From Actinomycetota bacterium (GTDB lineage Bacteria > Actinomycetota > Thermoleophilia > Gaiellales > Gaiellaceae), in assembly GCA_005884005.1 (NCBI GenBank), contig VAWI01000002.1, positions 1 through 64,000 of the forward strand: DNA of 64,000 bases, read 5' to 3'. Positions 1 to 8,339 of the stretch are shown in pieces. The stretch's first letter is position 1; each line of letters begins with the position of its first letter. The position numbers were made by a program, and so were the translations under genes. The notes beneath the pieces are model-generated. The model made no database searches. It was not told the origin of the DNA and was given only the letters and a program-made list of their open reading frames with translations.

Positions 1-349
1 AGGATCCGAGAGAGTCCGGTTGCGAGCGAGAAAATCGCCGTCGACCAGGCCAGGCGCCGGCCCGCGTCTCGCCCGTCCACGTGGCCGAGTATAGGAAGGG
101 CGTCAGCCGTCTCCGGGTCTCGGCCGGGGGTTTTCCTCGCTGCCCGCCCACCGCACCGGGCTCCGTGGTCCAGCCCCCGCCCTCGGGTGGGGCTCCTTCC
201 CACCTCCCTCTGCGGTCGAGCCTACCGTCGAAATCGGCGCCGGTCTGCAACCGCTTTGTGCCGAAAGCGTGACGATCGTGGGTGCCGGCATGGCCTGCCG
301 GTATGGCCCCCACGCGAGGCGCGGAGGGAGGCCGCCACCGGCGCTTTGC
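1..349. other. left-edge region without a supportable gene
   Basis: I see no convincing coding region here. Short open frames exist on both strands, but none has a recognisable product. On the minus strand a TATACT hexamer near position 90 could be the -10 of a leftward gene lying outside the window. Around 280-310 there is a short imperfect tandem repeat (TGCCGGCATGGC followed by TGCCGGTATGGC). Confidence 0.4.
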
Positions 350-387
350 TACGATCGCGCGGCCCGCGAAGCGGGCGTTTTTACGTC
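350..387 (+). promoter_or_regulatory. rpsT promoter -10 and terminator-like leader hairpin
   Basis: A TACGAT hexamer at 350-355 is a plausible -10; no good -35 is seen. The predicted transcript would start near 362. Bases 362-376 form a perfect 6-bp hairpin (GCCCGC, GAA loop, GCGGGC) followed by five T residues at 378-382, just before the rpsT ATG. This looks like an intrinsic terminator inside an unusually short leader. It could be an attenuator of rpsT, or the terminator of something upstream. No Shine-Dalgarno sequence is visible. Confidence 0.45.
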
Positions 388-648
388 ATGCCGAACATCA
401 AGCAACAGAAAAAGCGCGTTCGGACCGCGACTCGGGAGCGGCTCGAGAACCTCCGTTACCGCTCGACGGTCAAGACGTTGACGAAGCGACTGCAGAGCGC
501 CGTCGCCGAGGGCGACGAGGAACGGGCAGCCGCCGAGCATCGCGAGCTCGTCCGCGCGATCGACAAGGCGACCTCCCGCCGTGCGCTCCATCGAAACACC
601 GCCGCGCGCAAGAAGGCCCAGGCGGCGCGCCTGCTCAGCGGCTCGTAG
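388..648 (+). CDS. rpsT: 30S ribosomal protein S20
   Basis: This 86-residue basic protein begins MPNIKQQKKRVRT and carries the S20 pattern of Lys/Arg-rich helices (KTLTKRLQSA, ALHRNTAARKKAQAARL). S20 binds 16S rRNA early in assembly of the small subunit. Length matches the family (about 85-90 residues). The ATG at 388 is chosen because the homologous N-terminus starts there; an upstream in-frame extension to 187 has no family match. The gene is convergent with holA and the two overlap by 14 bp at their 3' ends. The 5' leader holds a terminator-like hairpin and no clear ribosome-binding site. Confidence 0.95.
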   Translation: MPNIKQQKKRVRTATRERLENLRYRSTVKTLTKRLQSAVAEGDEERAAAEHRELVRAIDKATSRRALHRNTAARKKAQAARLLSGS

Positions 649-1651
649 CTTCGGCGGCCACTCGCCCGCGCGGCCGGGTCAGGTCGATCAGCGCGCGGCT
701 GAACTCGAGCTCACCCGCGAGCCGACTGCCGCCCTTCAGCGCCAGGTCGAGCTCGGCAAGGCGGACGATGGCGTCCCTCAGCTCGTCGGGCGTGAAGTTC
801 GCCGCTTGTTCGAACAGCTTCTCGACGTAGAAGCGGTTCTTCTTCAGTCGCTCTGCCGCCTCGCGCGGAGAGACCCCTTCGGCCGCGAGCGACTGGCACT
901 CTGCCACTCGCGTGACGTGGCTGGTCATGAGCCCGACGATTCGCGGCAACGAATCGCGCGCCGGCCCGCCGGCCCGCGCGAGTAGGCGTTCACTCGCCTC
1001 GAGGACGCCGGCAACGTCGCGACGACCCCAGGCGTCGGTCATCGCGAAGGGCGGAATCTCGCCGCGCGGGGCAACGAGGAGCTCGACCTCGCGCTCGCCC
1101 ACGGGCTCACCGTTTGCCCAGGCGGCGAGCTTCTCGACCTCGCCGGCGAGCTCGTTGAGATCATCTCCGACCAGATCCACAAGCAGACGCGAGACGGCGG
1201 GATCGACCTTGATTCCCAGCCCCGCGAACTGCCGCCCCACCCATCCCGGCAGATCGGCGCGCGTGCCCCGCTTCGGCAGGTCGTAGACGAGCAGCTCGCC
1301 GGCTTTGGCGACGGCCTTGCCAAGCACCGAGTCCTTGCGAACTCCCTCGCCGACCAGAGCCAGCACCGTCTCGGGGGAGGGCGCGTTCAGATAGTCGACC
1401 ACGGCGGCCGCCTCGGGCGCCTTCCAGCTTTCGATGTGCTCGATGACGACGAGCCGTCGCTCGCTGACGAAGAGACCGAGGGCGTTGCACGACGCGACAA
1501 CCTCCTCCCCGCCGACCTCGAGGGCCGACAGGAGCTCGGTCGCGTCGTCGCCGATTCGGTCACGGAGCCTGCGCACCGCCCGGGTCACTTTCGGGCGGTC
1601 GGTGCCGGTGATCAGGTAAGCGGATCTCAGCTCTGCCATCGCGGCAAGCAT
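635..1651 (-). CDS. holA: DNA polymerase III delta subunit
   Basis: The 338-residue product is the delta subunit of the clamp loader, which opens the beta sliding clamp. It shows the family N-terminus (AYLITGTDRPKVTRAVRRLRDRI), a degenerate AAA+ module with no Walker A, and the C-terminal helical collar region (NRFYVEKLFEQAANFTPDEL). The start at 1651 is preceded by GGAG about nine bases upstream; a second in-frame ATG at 1639 is also possible. The first 90 or so bases overlap the 3' end of comEC, which suggests coupled translation in a comEA-comEC-holA operon. Confidence in identity is high; the start is less certain. Confidence 0.9.
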   Translation of the reverse strand: MLAAMAELRSAYLITGTDRPKVTRAVRRLRDRIGDDATELLSALEVGGEEVVASCNALGLFVSERRLVVIEHIESWKAPEAAAVVDYLNAPSPETVLALVGEGVRKDSVLGKAVAKAGELLVYDLPKRGTRADLPGWVGRQFAGLGIKVDPAVSRLLVDLVGDDLNELAGEVEKLAAWANGEPVGEREVELLVAPRGEIPPFAMTDAWGRRDVAGVLEASERLLARAGGPARDSLPRIVGLMTSHVTRVAECQSLAAEGVSPREAAERLKKNRFYVEKLFEQAANFTPDELRDAIVRLAELDLALKGGSRLAGELEFSRALIDLTRPRGRVAAEATSR

Positions 1652-3062
1652 AGGCCCACGCTCCACCGGCGACGAGCAACAGCGCGGCGGCGGCCCAGCC
1701 CGAGCGGACCTGCGCGAGGGGCAGCCTGCCGAAGACCTTCGCGCACGCCGCGAGGTAGGCGGCGCAGAGCCCGTCAGCCTGCGCGAGCACGGACGAGACG
1801 CCGGGAGCGAGCGGGTGGGCCACGGCCGACGACATCGCGAGACCGAGCAGGGGAACGACGGCAAGAGCGGCAGCTGCGTTCGCCGGAACGGCGAGCAATG
1901 GAATCGCGTGGAACTGCAGCCAGAGGATGGGCGCCGTTGCCAAACCACAGGCGGTCGAGATCGCGATCACCTGGCGGAACATTCGCGGCAGGGGGTAACC
2001 CTCGAGTCGGTCCTCGAGTCGTGGCGCGAGCGTGAAGATCGCGACGACCGCCGCGAACGAGAGCTGGAAGCCGGCATCGAAAACCAGGTACGGGTTCCAC
2101 GCCAGCAACGCGAAGGCGCCAAGGAGCAGGAAGTACCACCTGTCGGTCGGCCGTGCGGTCAGCCAGGCGAGCGAGCCGAGGGCCCCTGCGACTCCTGCTC
2201 GGAGAACCGAGGGCTGCGTCCCGACCGCGAGCACGTAGGCGCCGATCGACGCGATCGCGCCGAGCTGTCCCAGCCAGCGGGGGATCCCAAGCAGCCAGGC
2301 CAGGAGAAGTGCGCCCCCGGCGACCAGCGCGACGTTCTGCCCTGACACCGCAAGGAGGTGGTAAAGGCCCGAAGCGCGGAAATCGGTCCGAAGCCGCTCG
2401 CTGAGACCTTGCTCGTCGCCGAGAACGACGCCCAGGAGTACTCCTCGGCGCTCGCCGTGAAGCCCTCCCGCGACCGAGCGTGCGAGCCAGGCGCGCAGGC
2501 GGTCGCCGAAGCCGCCCAGGCCGTGGCGATGCCCTAGGAGCCGCCAGCGGTCTCCGGCCAGCACGACGTGGATGCCGTGGCGTTTGAGCCAGGTTCGCTC
2601 GTCGAAGCCGTGACTGGGGCCGCGGGGAAGCTTCGCCTCCGCGCGCACCTCGAGGACGCCGCCCTGCGGCGGAGCTCGACCATGTGGCAGCTCGAGCTGA
2701 GCCGGCTCGTCGAGCGCGACCAGCCCGAACCGGCGAACGCGCACAGGCATCTTCAGGTCGAATCTGCCGCGGCGCGGTGCCGCCGTCACGACGACGAGAG
2801 CCGTCTCTGCGCGGCCGACCTCGGCACGCAGGGCGCTGCGATCGAGACGGTCGAGCCGGGCGCTTCCCCACCACCAGCCTGCCAGTGCAAGCAGACACGC
2901 GATCGTCCCAACAGCACGCCAGGAGCTCGCAGCAAGCCCGACTGCTGCGGCACAGACGAGCGCAGCGAGCGTGGGCAGGCGGACGAGATTCGCGAGCGCG
3001 ACCCCAAGGCACACGGACGCCAGCAGCGAGTGCGGTGGGGAACGGATTGGAGCCGGGATCAC
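1560..3062 (-). CDS. comEC: ComEC/Rec2-type DNA-uptake channel
   Basis: This 500-residue polytopic membrane protein has an N-terminal hydrophobic block, the soluble DUF4131-like segment, and the competence-domain core with the recognisable YHLLAVSGQNVALVAGG motif near residue 235 followed by many transmembrane helices. ComEC carries single-stranded DNA across the membrane in natural transformation. The protein stops after the membrane domain and lacks the C-terminal metallo-beta-lactamase-like domain found in many homologues of 700-800 residues. Its GTG start overlaps the comEA stop (GTGA). Its tail overlaps holA by about 90 bp. Confidence 0.9.
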   Translation of the reverse strand: MIPAPIRSPPHSLLASVCLGVALANLVRLPTLAALVCAAAVGLAASSWRAVGTIACLLALAGWWWGSARLDRLDRSALRAEVGRAETALVVVTAAPRRGRFDLKMPVRVRRFGLVALDEPAQLELPHGRAPPQGGVLEVRAEAKLPRGPSHGFDERTWLKRHGIHVVLAGDRWRLLGHRHGLGGFGDRLRAWLARSVAGGLHGERRGVLLGVVLGDEQGLSERLRTDFRASGLYHLLAVSGQNVALVAGGALLLAWLLGIPRWLGQLGAIASIGAYVLAVGTQPSVLRAGVAGALGSLAWLTARPTDRWYFLLLGAFALLAWNPYLVFDAGFQLSFAAVVAIFTLAPRLEDRLEGYPLPRMFRQVIAISTACGLATAPILWLQFHAIPLLAVPANAAAALAVVPLLGLAMSSAVAHPLAPGVSSVLAQADGLCAAYLAACAKVFGRLPLAQVRSGWAAAALLLVAGGAWAYACRDGRAEIRLPDHRHRPPESDPGGAQAP

Positions 3063-3664
3063 GGCGCCACCAGATCCTTCAGCTGGTCGAGCCTCGCCGG
3101 GCCGATCCCAGGGACGGCGTCGAGCTCGTCCACGGACGTGAACGCTCCATGTTGCTGGCGGTAGTCGAGGATCTTTTGAGCAGTCACCGGACCGATGCCG
3201 GGCAAGGAGTCGAGCTGCTCCGGCGTCGCCGTGCTCAGGTGCACCGGACCTCCCGTCGGCATCCCCGGGGCGCTCGATCCGCCGGCGGCCGGCGACGCCC
3301 CAGGCGCCGCTGCGCCCCGCCTCGGCACGACGACCTGTTCGCCGTCCGCAAGCGGCGCGGCCAAGTTGATCAGCGCAAGATCGGCTCTTCGCGTCGCTCC
3401 GCCGGCGCGCGAGACGGCGTCGGCGATGCGAGCTCCCTGCGCGAGCCGGTAAAGCCCGGGCCTGCGGACGGCGCCGACCACATCGACCACGACCGCTGAC
3501 GAGGCCGCGCCGGCGGTTTCGGCGGGCGCAGCGACAGGCGGCGCCAGGCCCGCGCTTGTCTGCGGCCTGGTCAGGAGCTTGCTACCCGCGAATAGCACCA
3601 AGGCCAGGCAGCCCGCCGCGAGGAGGATGCGCCGGCGCGAGAGTTCGAACGGCAACTCGGGCAC
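3059..3664 (-). CDS. comEA: ComEA-like DNA-binding competence protein
   Basis: The 201-residue protein has one N-terminal transmembrane helix (residues about 12-28), an Ala/Pro-rich linker, a SLBB domain (VVVDVVGAVRRPGLYRL, residues about 58-110) and a C-terminal double helix-hairpin-helix (LDSLPGIGPVTAQKILDYR and LDAVPGIGPARLDQLKDL). This is the standard ComEA layout: a membrane-anchored receptor that hands DNA to ComEC. It is the first gene of a leftward comEA-comEC-holA unit with overlapping junctions. Confidence 0.93.
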   Translation of the reverse strand: MPELPFELSRRRILLAAGCLALVLFAGSKLLTRPQTSAGLAPPVAAPAETAGAASSAVVVDVVGAVRRPGLYRLAQGARIADAVSRAGGATRRADLALINLAAPLADGEQVVVPRRGAAAPGASPAAGGSSAPGMPTGGPVHLSTATPEQLDSLPGIGPVTAQKILDYRQQHGAFTSVDELDAVPGIGPARLDQLKDLVAP

Positions 3665-3718
3665 GTTGGAGAGGGTGCCGCCGGAACTGTCACGGGTGGG
3701 CGACGCGTTTGCGCCGAA

Positions 3719-4882
3719 TCAGCGCCAGCTGATCGCGACCGCTCTGGCAGGAGTCCTGATCCGCAGTAGCGGTCGTTTCAGCGTCAGCTTCGCCCCCGGC
3801 TTAAGGCTGGAGACGATTCCGATGTCGACGACGGTTGGAGAGCGCCGTAGTGCAACCGCAACCGACGAACCCGTCGGCGCAGGGGCAATTCCACGCATGA
3901 CGTGACGGCCGAAGGCAGCGCCGGCCTCGTTGAGCTTGGTACCTGATAGGCGCTCGAGCGAGCTGCCCAGGCCACGATTCACGGCGAGCACGACCTGCCC
4001 GCCTTCGAGCCAACCGGCTGCGAAGGGACTCGCCGAGATGTGCAGCCTCGCGCAGGAGGGCGGCCGGTCCCAGCGTCGCACGAGGGCAATGCCGTGCGTC
4101 GAGACGACCGCGAGCGCCGGCGCCCGGGGGTCGTATGCAACAGCGTGCGCAACACCGCCGCAGCGGCGCGTGTCGAACGCGCGCGTCGAGCTCGTGCTCA
4201 GGTCGTAGACTGCCGCACGCCCACGCGCATCGACGTACGCGACCGCGAGCGAGTCGGCGCGCCACGAGGGCTTCACGGGCCGCACGCCGCGGGCAAGTAG
4301 GCGGTCCGGCGAGCCGTCGCCCTCGATCAGTCGGAGCTCGTCGGCGCCCGGGCGGGCGACGACATACGCGATCTTGAGGCCATCGGGCGACCACGCCGCG
4401 CTCATCACCCGACCGCCTGTTTGGTGCACCCACGGACGACGGTTCCCCGGCGCGAGAGCGACCAACGACGAGCCGATCCCCACGACCGCGTACAGCGCCC
4501 GCGGCGAGAGCTCAGCCGCCGAGACCGGCATGCCCTCGATCCGGAGGCCGCCACGCGTGGCAAGCCAGAGCTTCCCGCCGGCGACGACGGCGACCCCGTG
4601 CGACCCACGAGGCACGGACAGCCGCGTCGGAACCGTCCGGGCCGGGCTCGTTTGCGCGCCAATGCCGACATGAAGTTTCCCTGTCGCAGCCAGTGCCGCC
4701 GCGCCTGCACCGATCACGAACGTGATGGCGAACGCGACAAGGAGGAGTCCGCCACGGGACCGGGAGTGGCCCGGCCCAAGGGCGGCCAGCGCCGCCGACC
4801 GTGCCCTCGCGGATGCCTCTCGCGTCGGCTTCGGCAACCGGCCGAATCCCGCCCGCAACTGCCGCTCAAGCTCGGTCGACAT
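3719..4882 (-). CDS. membrane-anchored beta-propeller protein, probable partner of ECF sigma factor
   Basis: The 387-residue protein has a cytoplasmic N-terminus of about 45 residues, a single transmembrane helix (GGLLLVAFAITFVIGAGAAAL) and a large external domain. That domain contains TolB/WD40-like repeats such as GRVMSAAWSPDGLKIAYVV and RPVKPSWRADSLAVAYVD. It overlaps the upstream ECF sigma gene by 17 bp, the usual arrangement for an anti-sigma partner. The short N-terminus has no obvious zinc anti-sigma HxxxCxxC motif, so an anti-sigma role is inferred from context and topology only. Confidence 0.65.
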   Translation of the reverse strand: MSTELERQLRAGFGRLPKPTREASARARSAALAALGPGHSRSRGGLLLVAFAITFVIGAGAAALAATGKLHVGIGAQTSPARTVPTRLSVPRGSHGVAVVAGGKLWLATRGGLRIEGMPVSAAELSPRALYAVVGIGSSLVALAPGNRRPWVHQTGGRVMSAAWSPDGLKIAYVVARPGADELRLIEGDGSPDRLLARGVRPVKPSWRADSLAVAYVDARGRAAVYDLSTSSTRAFDTRRCGGVAHAVAYDPRAPALAVVSTHGIALVRRWDRPPSCARLHISASPFAAGWLEGGQVVLAVNRGLGSSLERLSGTKLNEAGAAFGRHVMRGIAPAPTGSSVAVALRRSPTVVDIGIVSSLKPGAKLTLKRPLLRIRTPARAVAISWR

Positions 4883-5402
4883 CGTTCACCTCGTAGTTGG
4901 CGCGTAGCTCTTCGAGCGCGCGGGCTAGCCGGGAGTTGACGGTGCCGGCGGGGATGCCGAGCAACTCGGCAATCGCGGTGGGTGTGTACCCAAGCCCGTA
5001 GCGCAGCACGACGACGATGCGGCGCTGCAGGGAGAGCCCCGCGACTGCGTCGAGCAGCTCCCGATCGCCGTCAGGGACGTCGTGCCACTCGAGCCGAGCG
5101 AGCTCGGCGTCACCGCCGACAAGGCGGCGCTCGGTCCGGAGCAGGTCGAAGCAGCGGTTGACGACGATCCGGTGGAGCCAGGGGGCGAAGGGCCGCTGCT
5201 CGTCGAACCGCGACAGGGCTGCAAACGCCCGCTCGAAAGCGTCCTGGGCGACGTCGTCTGCGAGCTCGCGCCGCCCGGTCACGACGTAAGCGGCGCGCCA
5301 GGCGGCCCGCCAGTGACGAGTGAAGAGCTCCGCCGCCGCGTCCCGCGAGCCGCGGCGCGCGAGCTCGACCAGCTTGGCATCGCTGCGCATGCGCATGAGC
5401 AC
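4866..5402 (-). CDS. RNA polymerase sigma factor, ECF type
   Basis: The 178-residue protein has sigma region 2 (ADDVAQDAFERAFAALSRF with the FAPWLHRIVVNRCFDLLR helix) and region 4 (LQRRIVVVLRYGLGYTPTAIAELLGIPAGTVNSRLARALEEL). These direct RNA polymerase to alternative promoters. The first start is GTG at 5402; ATG codons follow within six codons and could be used instead. The downstream gene, overlapping by 17 bp, is the likely membrane-bound regulator of its activity. Confidence 0.92.
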   Translation of the reverse strand: MLMRMRSDAKLVELARRGSRDAAAELFTRHWRAAWRAAYVVTGRRELADDVAQDAFERAFAALSRFDEQRPFAPWLHRIVVNRCFDLLRTERRLVGGDAELARLEWHDVPDGDRELLDAVAGLSLQRRIVVVLRYGLGYTPTAIAELLGIPAGTVNSRLARALEELRANYEVNDVDRA

Positions 5403-5766
5403 ATTGTCCTACGTTCAGATCCGATGTTCGCGTCCCCGAGTGAACTTGGCTTGAAGGCGTGTCACCGCAGGACGTGTACCGCCGCGATCTCTCCCCCACC
5501 CAAGGGAGGGGTTTCAACCCGCCTCCCTCGTCGGGGACGCTAGCGCCCGGAGCGATACCGAAGTGTGGCGAGTGAGCGCCGAAAGTGCGACAAGTGATCC
5601 ACACGTGTCCTTTTCGGACGTGTCGACTCTCGCTCCCGCCTCCTCTGGCAGCCGCCGCCTCTCGCGCGGCGTCCATCCCGCGCCTCGTGCTCGCTCCGGC
5701 CTTGCGGCCACCATTCGGCCGGCGCTGCGGGTCGTGGGACCCGCCGTCCCTGTTCGACCGAGCTCC
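5403..5766. other. intergenic region between leuS and the ECF sigma gene
   Basis: I see no convincing gene in these 364 bases. It holds several short inverted repeats: a GACACGTCC / GGACACGTG-type hairpin around 5606-5630, a GCGGGTC / GACCCGC hairpin near 5726-5745, and a run of C/T-rich sequence near 5490-5525. These may end leuS transcription or belong to the leader of the leftward sigma operon. No T-tract terminator is clear on the minus strand. Confidence 0.4.
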
Positions 5767-8202
5767 TCACACGACGAAGTTCACGAGCTTGCGCGGCACG
5801 ACGATCGCCTGGCGGATCTCCTTGCCGTCGAGCTGGGCTTGAACGCGGGGCGACGCCTTCGCCCGCTCGATCAGCTCGGCCTCGGGGAGATCGGCCGAGA
5901 CCTCGACACGGTCGCGAACCCTGCCGTTGACCTGGATCACGAGCTCGAACGTCTCGCGCTCGAGCAGCGACTCGTCGGCGACGGGCCATGGCTGCTCCCA
6001 TAGGCGCTCGTGTCCGAGCCGCTCCCAGAGCTCCTCCGCGATGTGCGGGGCATACGGCTGGATCAGCGAGACGACGGTCTCGGCCGCCTGACGCGCGGCG
6101 GGATCGTTGGTGGCCGGAGCCAGCTCGTTGACCAGCTCCATCACTGCCGCGATTGGCGTGTTGAAGACAAACCGCCGGCCGATGTCGTCGCTGACCTTCG
6201 CGATCGTCTGATGGGTTTTTCGTGCGAGCGGCCCGTCTCCAGCCCCGTCGCGAGGCGCTTCCGCCGAAACCTCGTTGACGATGCGCCACAACCGCCGCAG
6301 GAAGCGGGCGATTCCCTCGACGCCCTCCTCGGTCCACTCCATGTCCTGGTCGGCAGGACCCATGAAGAGGATGAACAGGCGCACCGCATCGGCCCCGTAC
6401 ATCTCCGCCAGCTGATCCGGGGCCGTCACGTTGCCGCGCGACTTCGACATCTTCGAGCCGCCCAGCCGCACCCACCCCTGGTGGAACAGGCCCGCGAACG
6501 GCTCGCGACAACCGACGAAGCCGAGCTCGTTCATGACTTTGACGAAGAAGCGCGAGTAGAGCAGGTGCCCGGTTGCGTGGTCGATGCCGCCGATGTACTG
6601 ATCGACCGGCATCCAGTAGTCGACGATCGCCCGGTCGAACGGCGCGCTGTCGTTGTGCGGATCGCAGTACCGCAGGAAGTACCAGGAGGAGTCGACGAAC
6701 GTGTCCATCGTCTCGGCTTCCCGTACGGCCTCGCCGCCGCAACGCGGACACGGCACGTGCAGCCACTCCTGGTTGGAGGCGAGCGGTGGAATCCCCTTCG
6801 GCCGGTAGTCCTTGACCTCAGGCAGCAGCACAGGGAGCTCGTCCTCCGGAACGGGGACGATGCCGCATTCGCGGCAATAGACAATCGGGATCGGGCAGCC
6901 CCAGTAGCGCTGCCGGGAGAAGCCCCAATCACGGAGGCGATAGCTGACGGCGGGCCGGGCGCGGCCCCGCTCACCCAGCCACTCGACGATTGCGCGGGCG
7001 CCCTCGGGCGCGGGCATTCCCGAGAACTGCCCCGAGTTGACGAGCCGTTCATTCGCGGTGTGCGCTTCGAAGGCCCCCTCCGACTCCTCGGCCGTCCCGC
7101 CTGCCGGCTCGACTACCCGAACGACCGGCAGGCCGTAACGCTGCGCGAACTCGAAGTCGCGCTCGTCGTGCGCGGGTACCGCCATGATCGCGCCGGTGCC
7201 GTACTCCATCAGCACGTAGTCGGCGATCCAGATCGGAATGGGCTCACCGGTCGCCGGGTTGACGGCGTAACGGCCCGTGAAGACGCCGTCCTTCTCCTTG
7301 GTCTCGCGCTCCACGGTCGAGCGAGCTGCCGTGTGCTTCACGTACTCGCGCACGGCCGCCTCCTGCTCCGTCCCGGCGGCGAGCTGCTCGACGAGCGGGT
7401 GTTCGGGGGCAAGCACCATGAACGTGGCGCCGAAGAGCGTGTCCGGCCGGGTCGTGAAGACCGGCAGGTCGAGATCGAGCTCCTCGACCCGGAAGAGCAC
7501 CTCGGCCCCCTCGGAGCGCCCGATCCAGTTGCGTTGAATCGCCTTGGTGCGTTCCGGCCAGTCGATCGTCGCGTGGTCGTCGAGCAGGGCGTCGGCATAC
7601 GCGGTGATCCGGAAGAACCACTGCTCGAGGTTCCGCGACTCCACCTCGGCGCCGCAAAGCTCGCAGCGGCCGTCGATCACCTGCTCATTGGCCAGCACTG
7701 TTTGGTCATTCGGGCACCAGTTGACCGGTGCCGCCTTCCGGTAGGCGAGCCCCGCCTCGAAGAACTTCAGGAACAGCCATTGCGTCCAGCGGTAGTACTC
7801 CGGCTGATGCGCCGAGACCTCGCGGTCCCAGTCGATCGCCCAGCCGAGCCGGTGCATCTGGGCACGGATCGCAGCGATGTTCCGCTCGGTGATCTCGCGC
7901 GGATGCCCGCCGCCGCGAATGGCAGCGTTCTCAGCCGGAAGACCGAACGAGTCGAAGCCCATCGGCCGCAGGACCGTGAAGCCTTGGCGGCGCCGGTAGT
8001 GCGTGACCACGTCGCCGAGCGTGTAGTTGAGCACGTGGCCCATGTGGAGGTTCCCCGACGGATACGGGAGCATCTCGAGCATGTAGAACTTCTCGCGCTC
8101 CGCTTGCTCAGGGGAGTCGGGATTCGACACGTAGAACGCCCGCGCGTCCTCCCAGACCCGTTGCCACTTGGCCTCGATCTGCTGTGGCTCGTACCGATCC
8201 AT
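5767..8202 (-). CDS. leuS: leucyl-tRNA synthetase
   Basis: The 811-residue class I aminoacyl-tRNA synthetase charges tRNA-Leu. Visible landmarks are the HIGH-type motif (PYPSGNLHMGHVLNY), the editing CP1 domain (TRPDTLFGATF and the MAVPAHDERD segment), zinc-type cysteine pairs (CPNDQTVL...CELCG and CRECG...CPRCG), and the KMSKS loop (GGSKMSKSRGN). Length fits the bacterial family. The ATG at 8202 is chosen because the family begins MDRYEPQQIEAKWQ and a GGAGG sits six bases upstream; frames reaching further upstream would read through a transcription terminator. Expression is probably controlled by the upstream leucine attenuator. Confidence 0.97.
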   Translation of the reverse strand: MDRYEPQQIEAKWQRVWEDARAFYVSNPDSPEQAEREKFYMLEMLPYPSGNLHMGHVLNYTLGDVVTHYRRRQGFTVLRPMGFDSFGLPAENAAIRGGGHPREITERNIAAIRAQMHRLGWAIDWDREVSAHQPEYYRWTQWLFLKFFEAGLAYRKAAPVNWCPNDQTVLANEQVIDGRCELCGAEVESRNLEQWFFRITAYADALLDDHATIDWPERTKAIQRNWIGRSEGAEVLFRVEELDLDLPVFTTRPDTLFGATFMVLAPEHPLVEQLAAGTEQEAAVREYVKHTAARSTVERETKEKDGVFTGRYAVNPATGEPIPIWIADYVLMEYGTGAIMAVPAHDERDFEFAQRYGLPVVRVVEPAGGTAEESEGAFEAHTANERLVNSGQFSGMPAPEGARAIVEWLGERGRARPAVSYRLRDWGFSRQRYWGCPIPIVYCRECGIVPVPEDELPVLLPEVKDYRPKGIPPLASNQEWLHVPCPRCGGEAVREAETMDTFVDSSWYFLRYCDPHNDSAPFDRAIVDYWMPVDQYIGGIDHATGHLLYSRFFVKVMNELGFVGCREPFAGLFHQGWVRLGGSKMSKSRGNVTAPDQLAEMYGADAVRLFILFMGPADQDMEWTEEGVEGIARFLRRLWRIVNEVSAEAPRDGAGDGPLARKTHQTIAKVSDDIGRRFVFNTPIAAVMELVNELAPATNDPAARQAAETVVSLIQPYAPHIAEELWERLGHERLWEQPWPVADESLLERETFELVIQVNGRVRDRVEVSADLPEAELIERAKASPRVQAQLDGKEIRQAIVVPRKLVNFVV

Positions 8203-8217
8203 CTTGCCTCCGGAAAC

Positions 8218-8240
8218 AAAAAAGCCTCTCGATGAGAGGC
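8218..8240 (-). terminator. intrinsic terminator of the leuS attenuator
   Basis: A perfect 7-bp stem (GCCTCTC, ATC loop, GAGAGGC) is followed in the transcript by six U residues. It lies 16 bases before the leuS ATG and after the leucine leader peptide, so it must be bypassed for leuS to be made. Confidence 0.88.
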
Positions 8241-8282
8241 CGTGGGAAGTTCCGCGGCTCGCCGCCGCGTTGCTTCCCTGGA

Positions 8283-8303
8283 CTACAGAAGCAGCTGCTC
8301 CAT
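8283..8303 (-). CDS. leucine leader peptide MEQLLL
   Basis: The ATG-to-TAG frame is seven codons long and encodes MEQLLL, ending in CTG, CTT and CTG. It is followed by hairpins and a terminator just before leuS. Three adjacent leucine codons in a six-residue peptide upstream of leucyl-tRNA synthetase is the signature of a ribosome-sensing attenuator. The ATG lies about seven bases after a TACAGT -10 element, so the transcript probably starts at or next to the ATG and is leaderless. Confidence 0.8.
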   Translation of the reverse strand: MEQLLL

Positions 8304-8310
8304 TGCCTGG

Positions 8311-8339
8311 ACTGTAGCAACGCAGTAGCGTCGCGTCAC
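8311..8339 (-). promoter_or_regulatory. leuS promoter
   Basis: On the minus strand an extended -10 (TGC followed by TACAGT, 8316-8311) is preceded by a weak -35 (GTGACG, 8339-8334) at 17-bp spacing. The predicted start site falls on the leader-peptide ATG at 8303. Confidence 0.6.

Larger units (their letters stand above)
8203..8310 (-). promoter_or_regulatory. leuS leader: ribosome-mediated leucine attenuator
   Basis: Between the promoter and leuS lie, in transcript order: a six-residue leader peptide with three successive leucine codons (8303-8283); a long hairpin pairing GGGAAG with CTTCCC (outer arms 8278-8273 and 8249-8244) and CGCGGC with GCCGCG inside it; and an intrinsic terminator (8240-8218). 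Part of the leucine-codon region (TGCTTC) is complementary to the GAAGCA at the 5' side of the long hairpin, so a ribosome stalled on leucine codons should change the folding. The exact antiterminator helix is not resolved by eye. Confidence 0.8.

Noticed and set aside
6010-8235. 741-codon open frame on the plus strand opposite leuS
   Set aside because: It mirrors leuS codon structure in GC-rich DNA, has no recognisable domain and no ribosome-binding site, and leuS is unmistakable.
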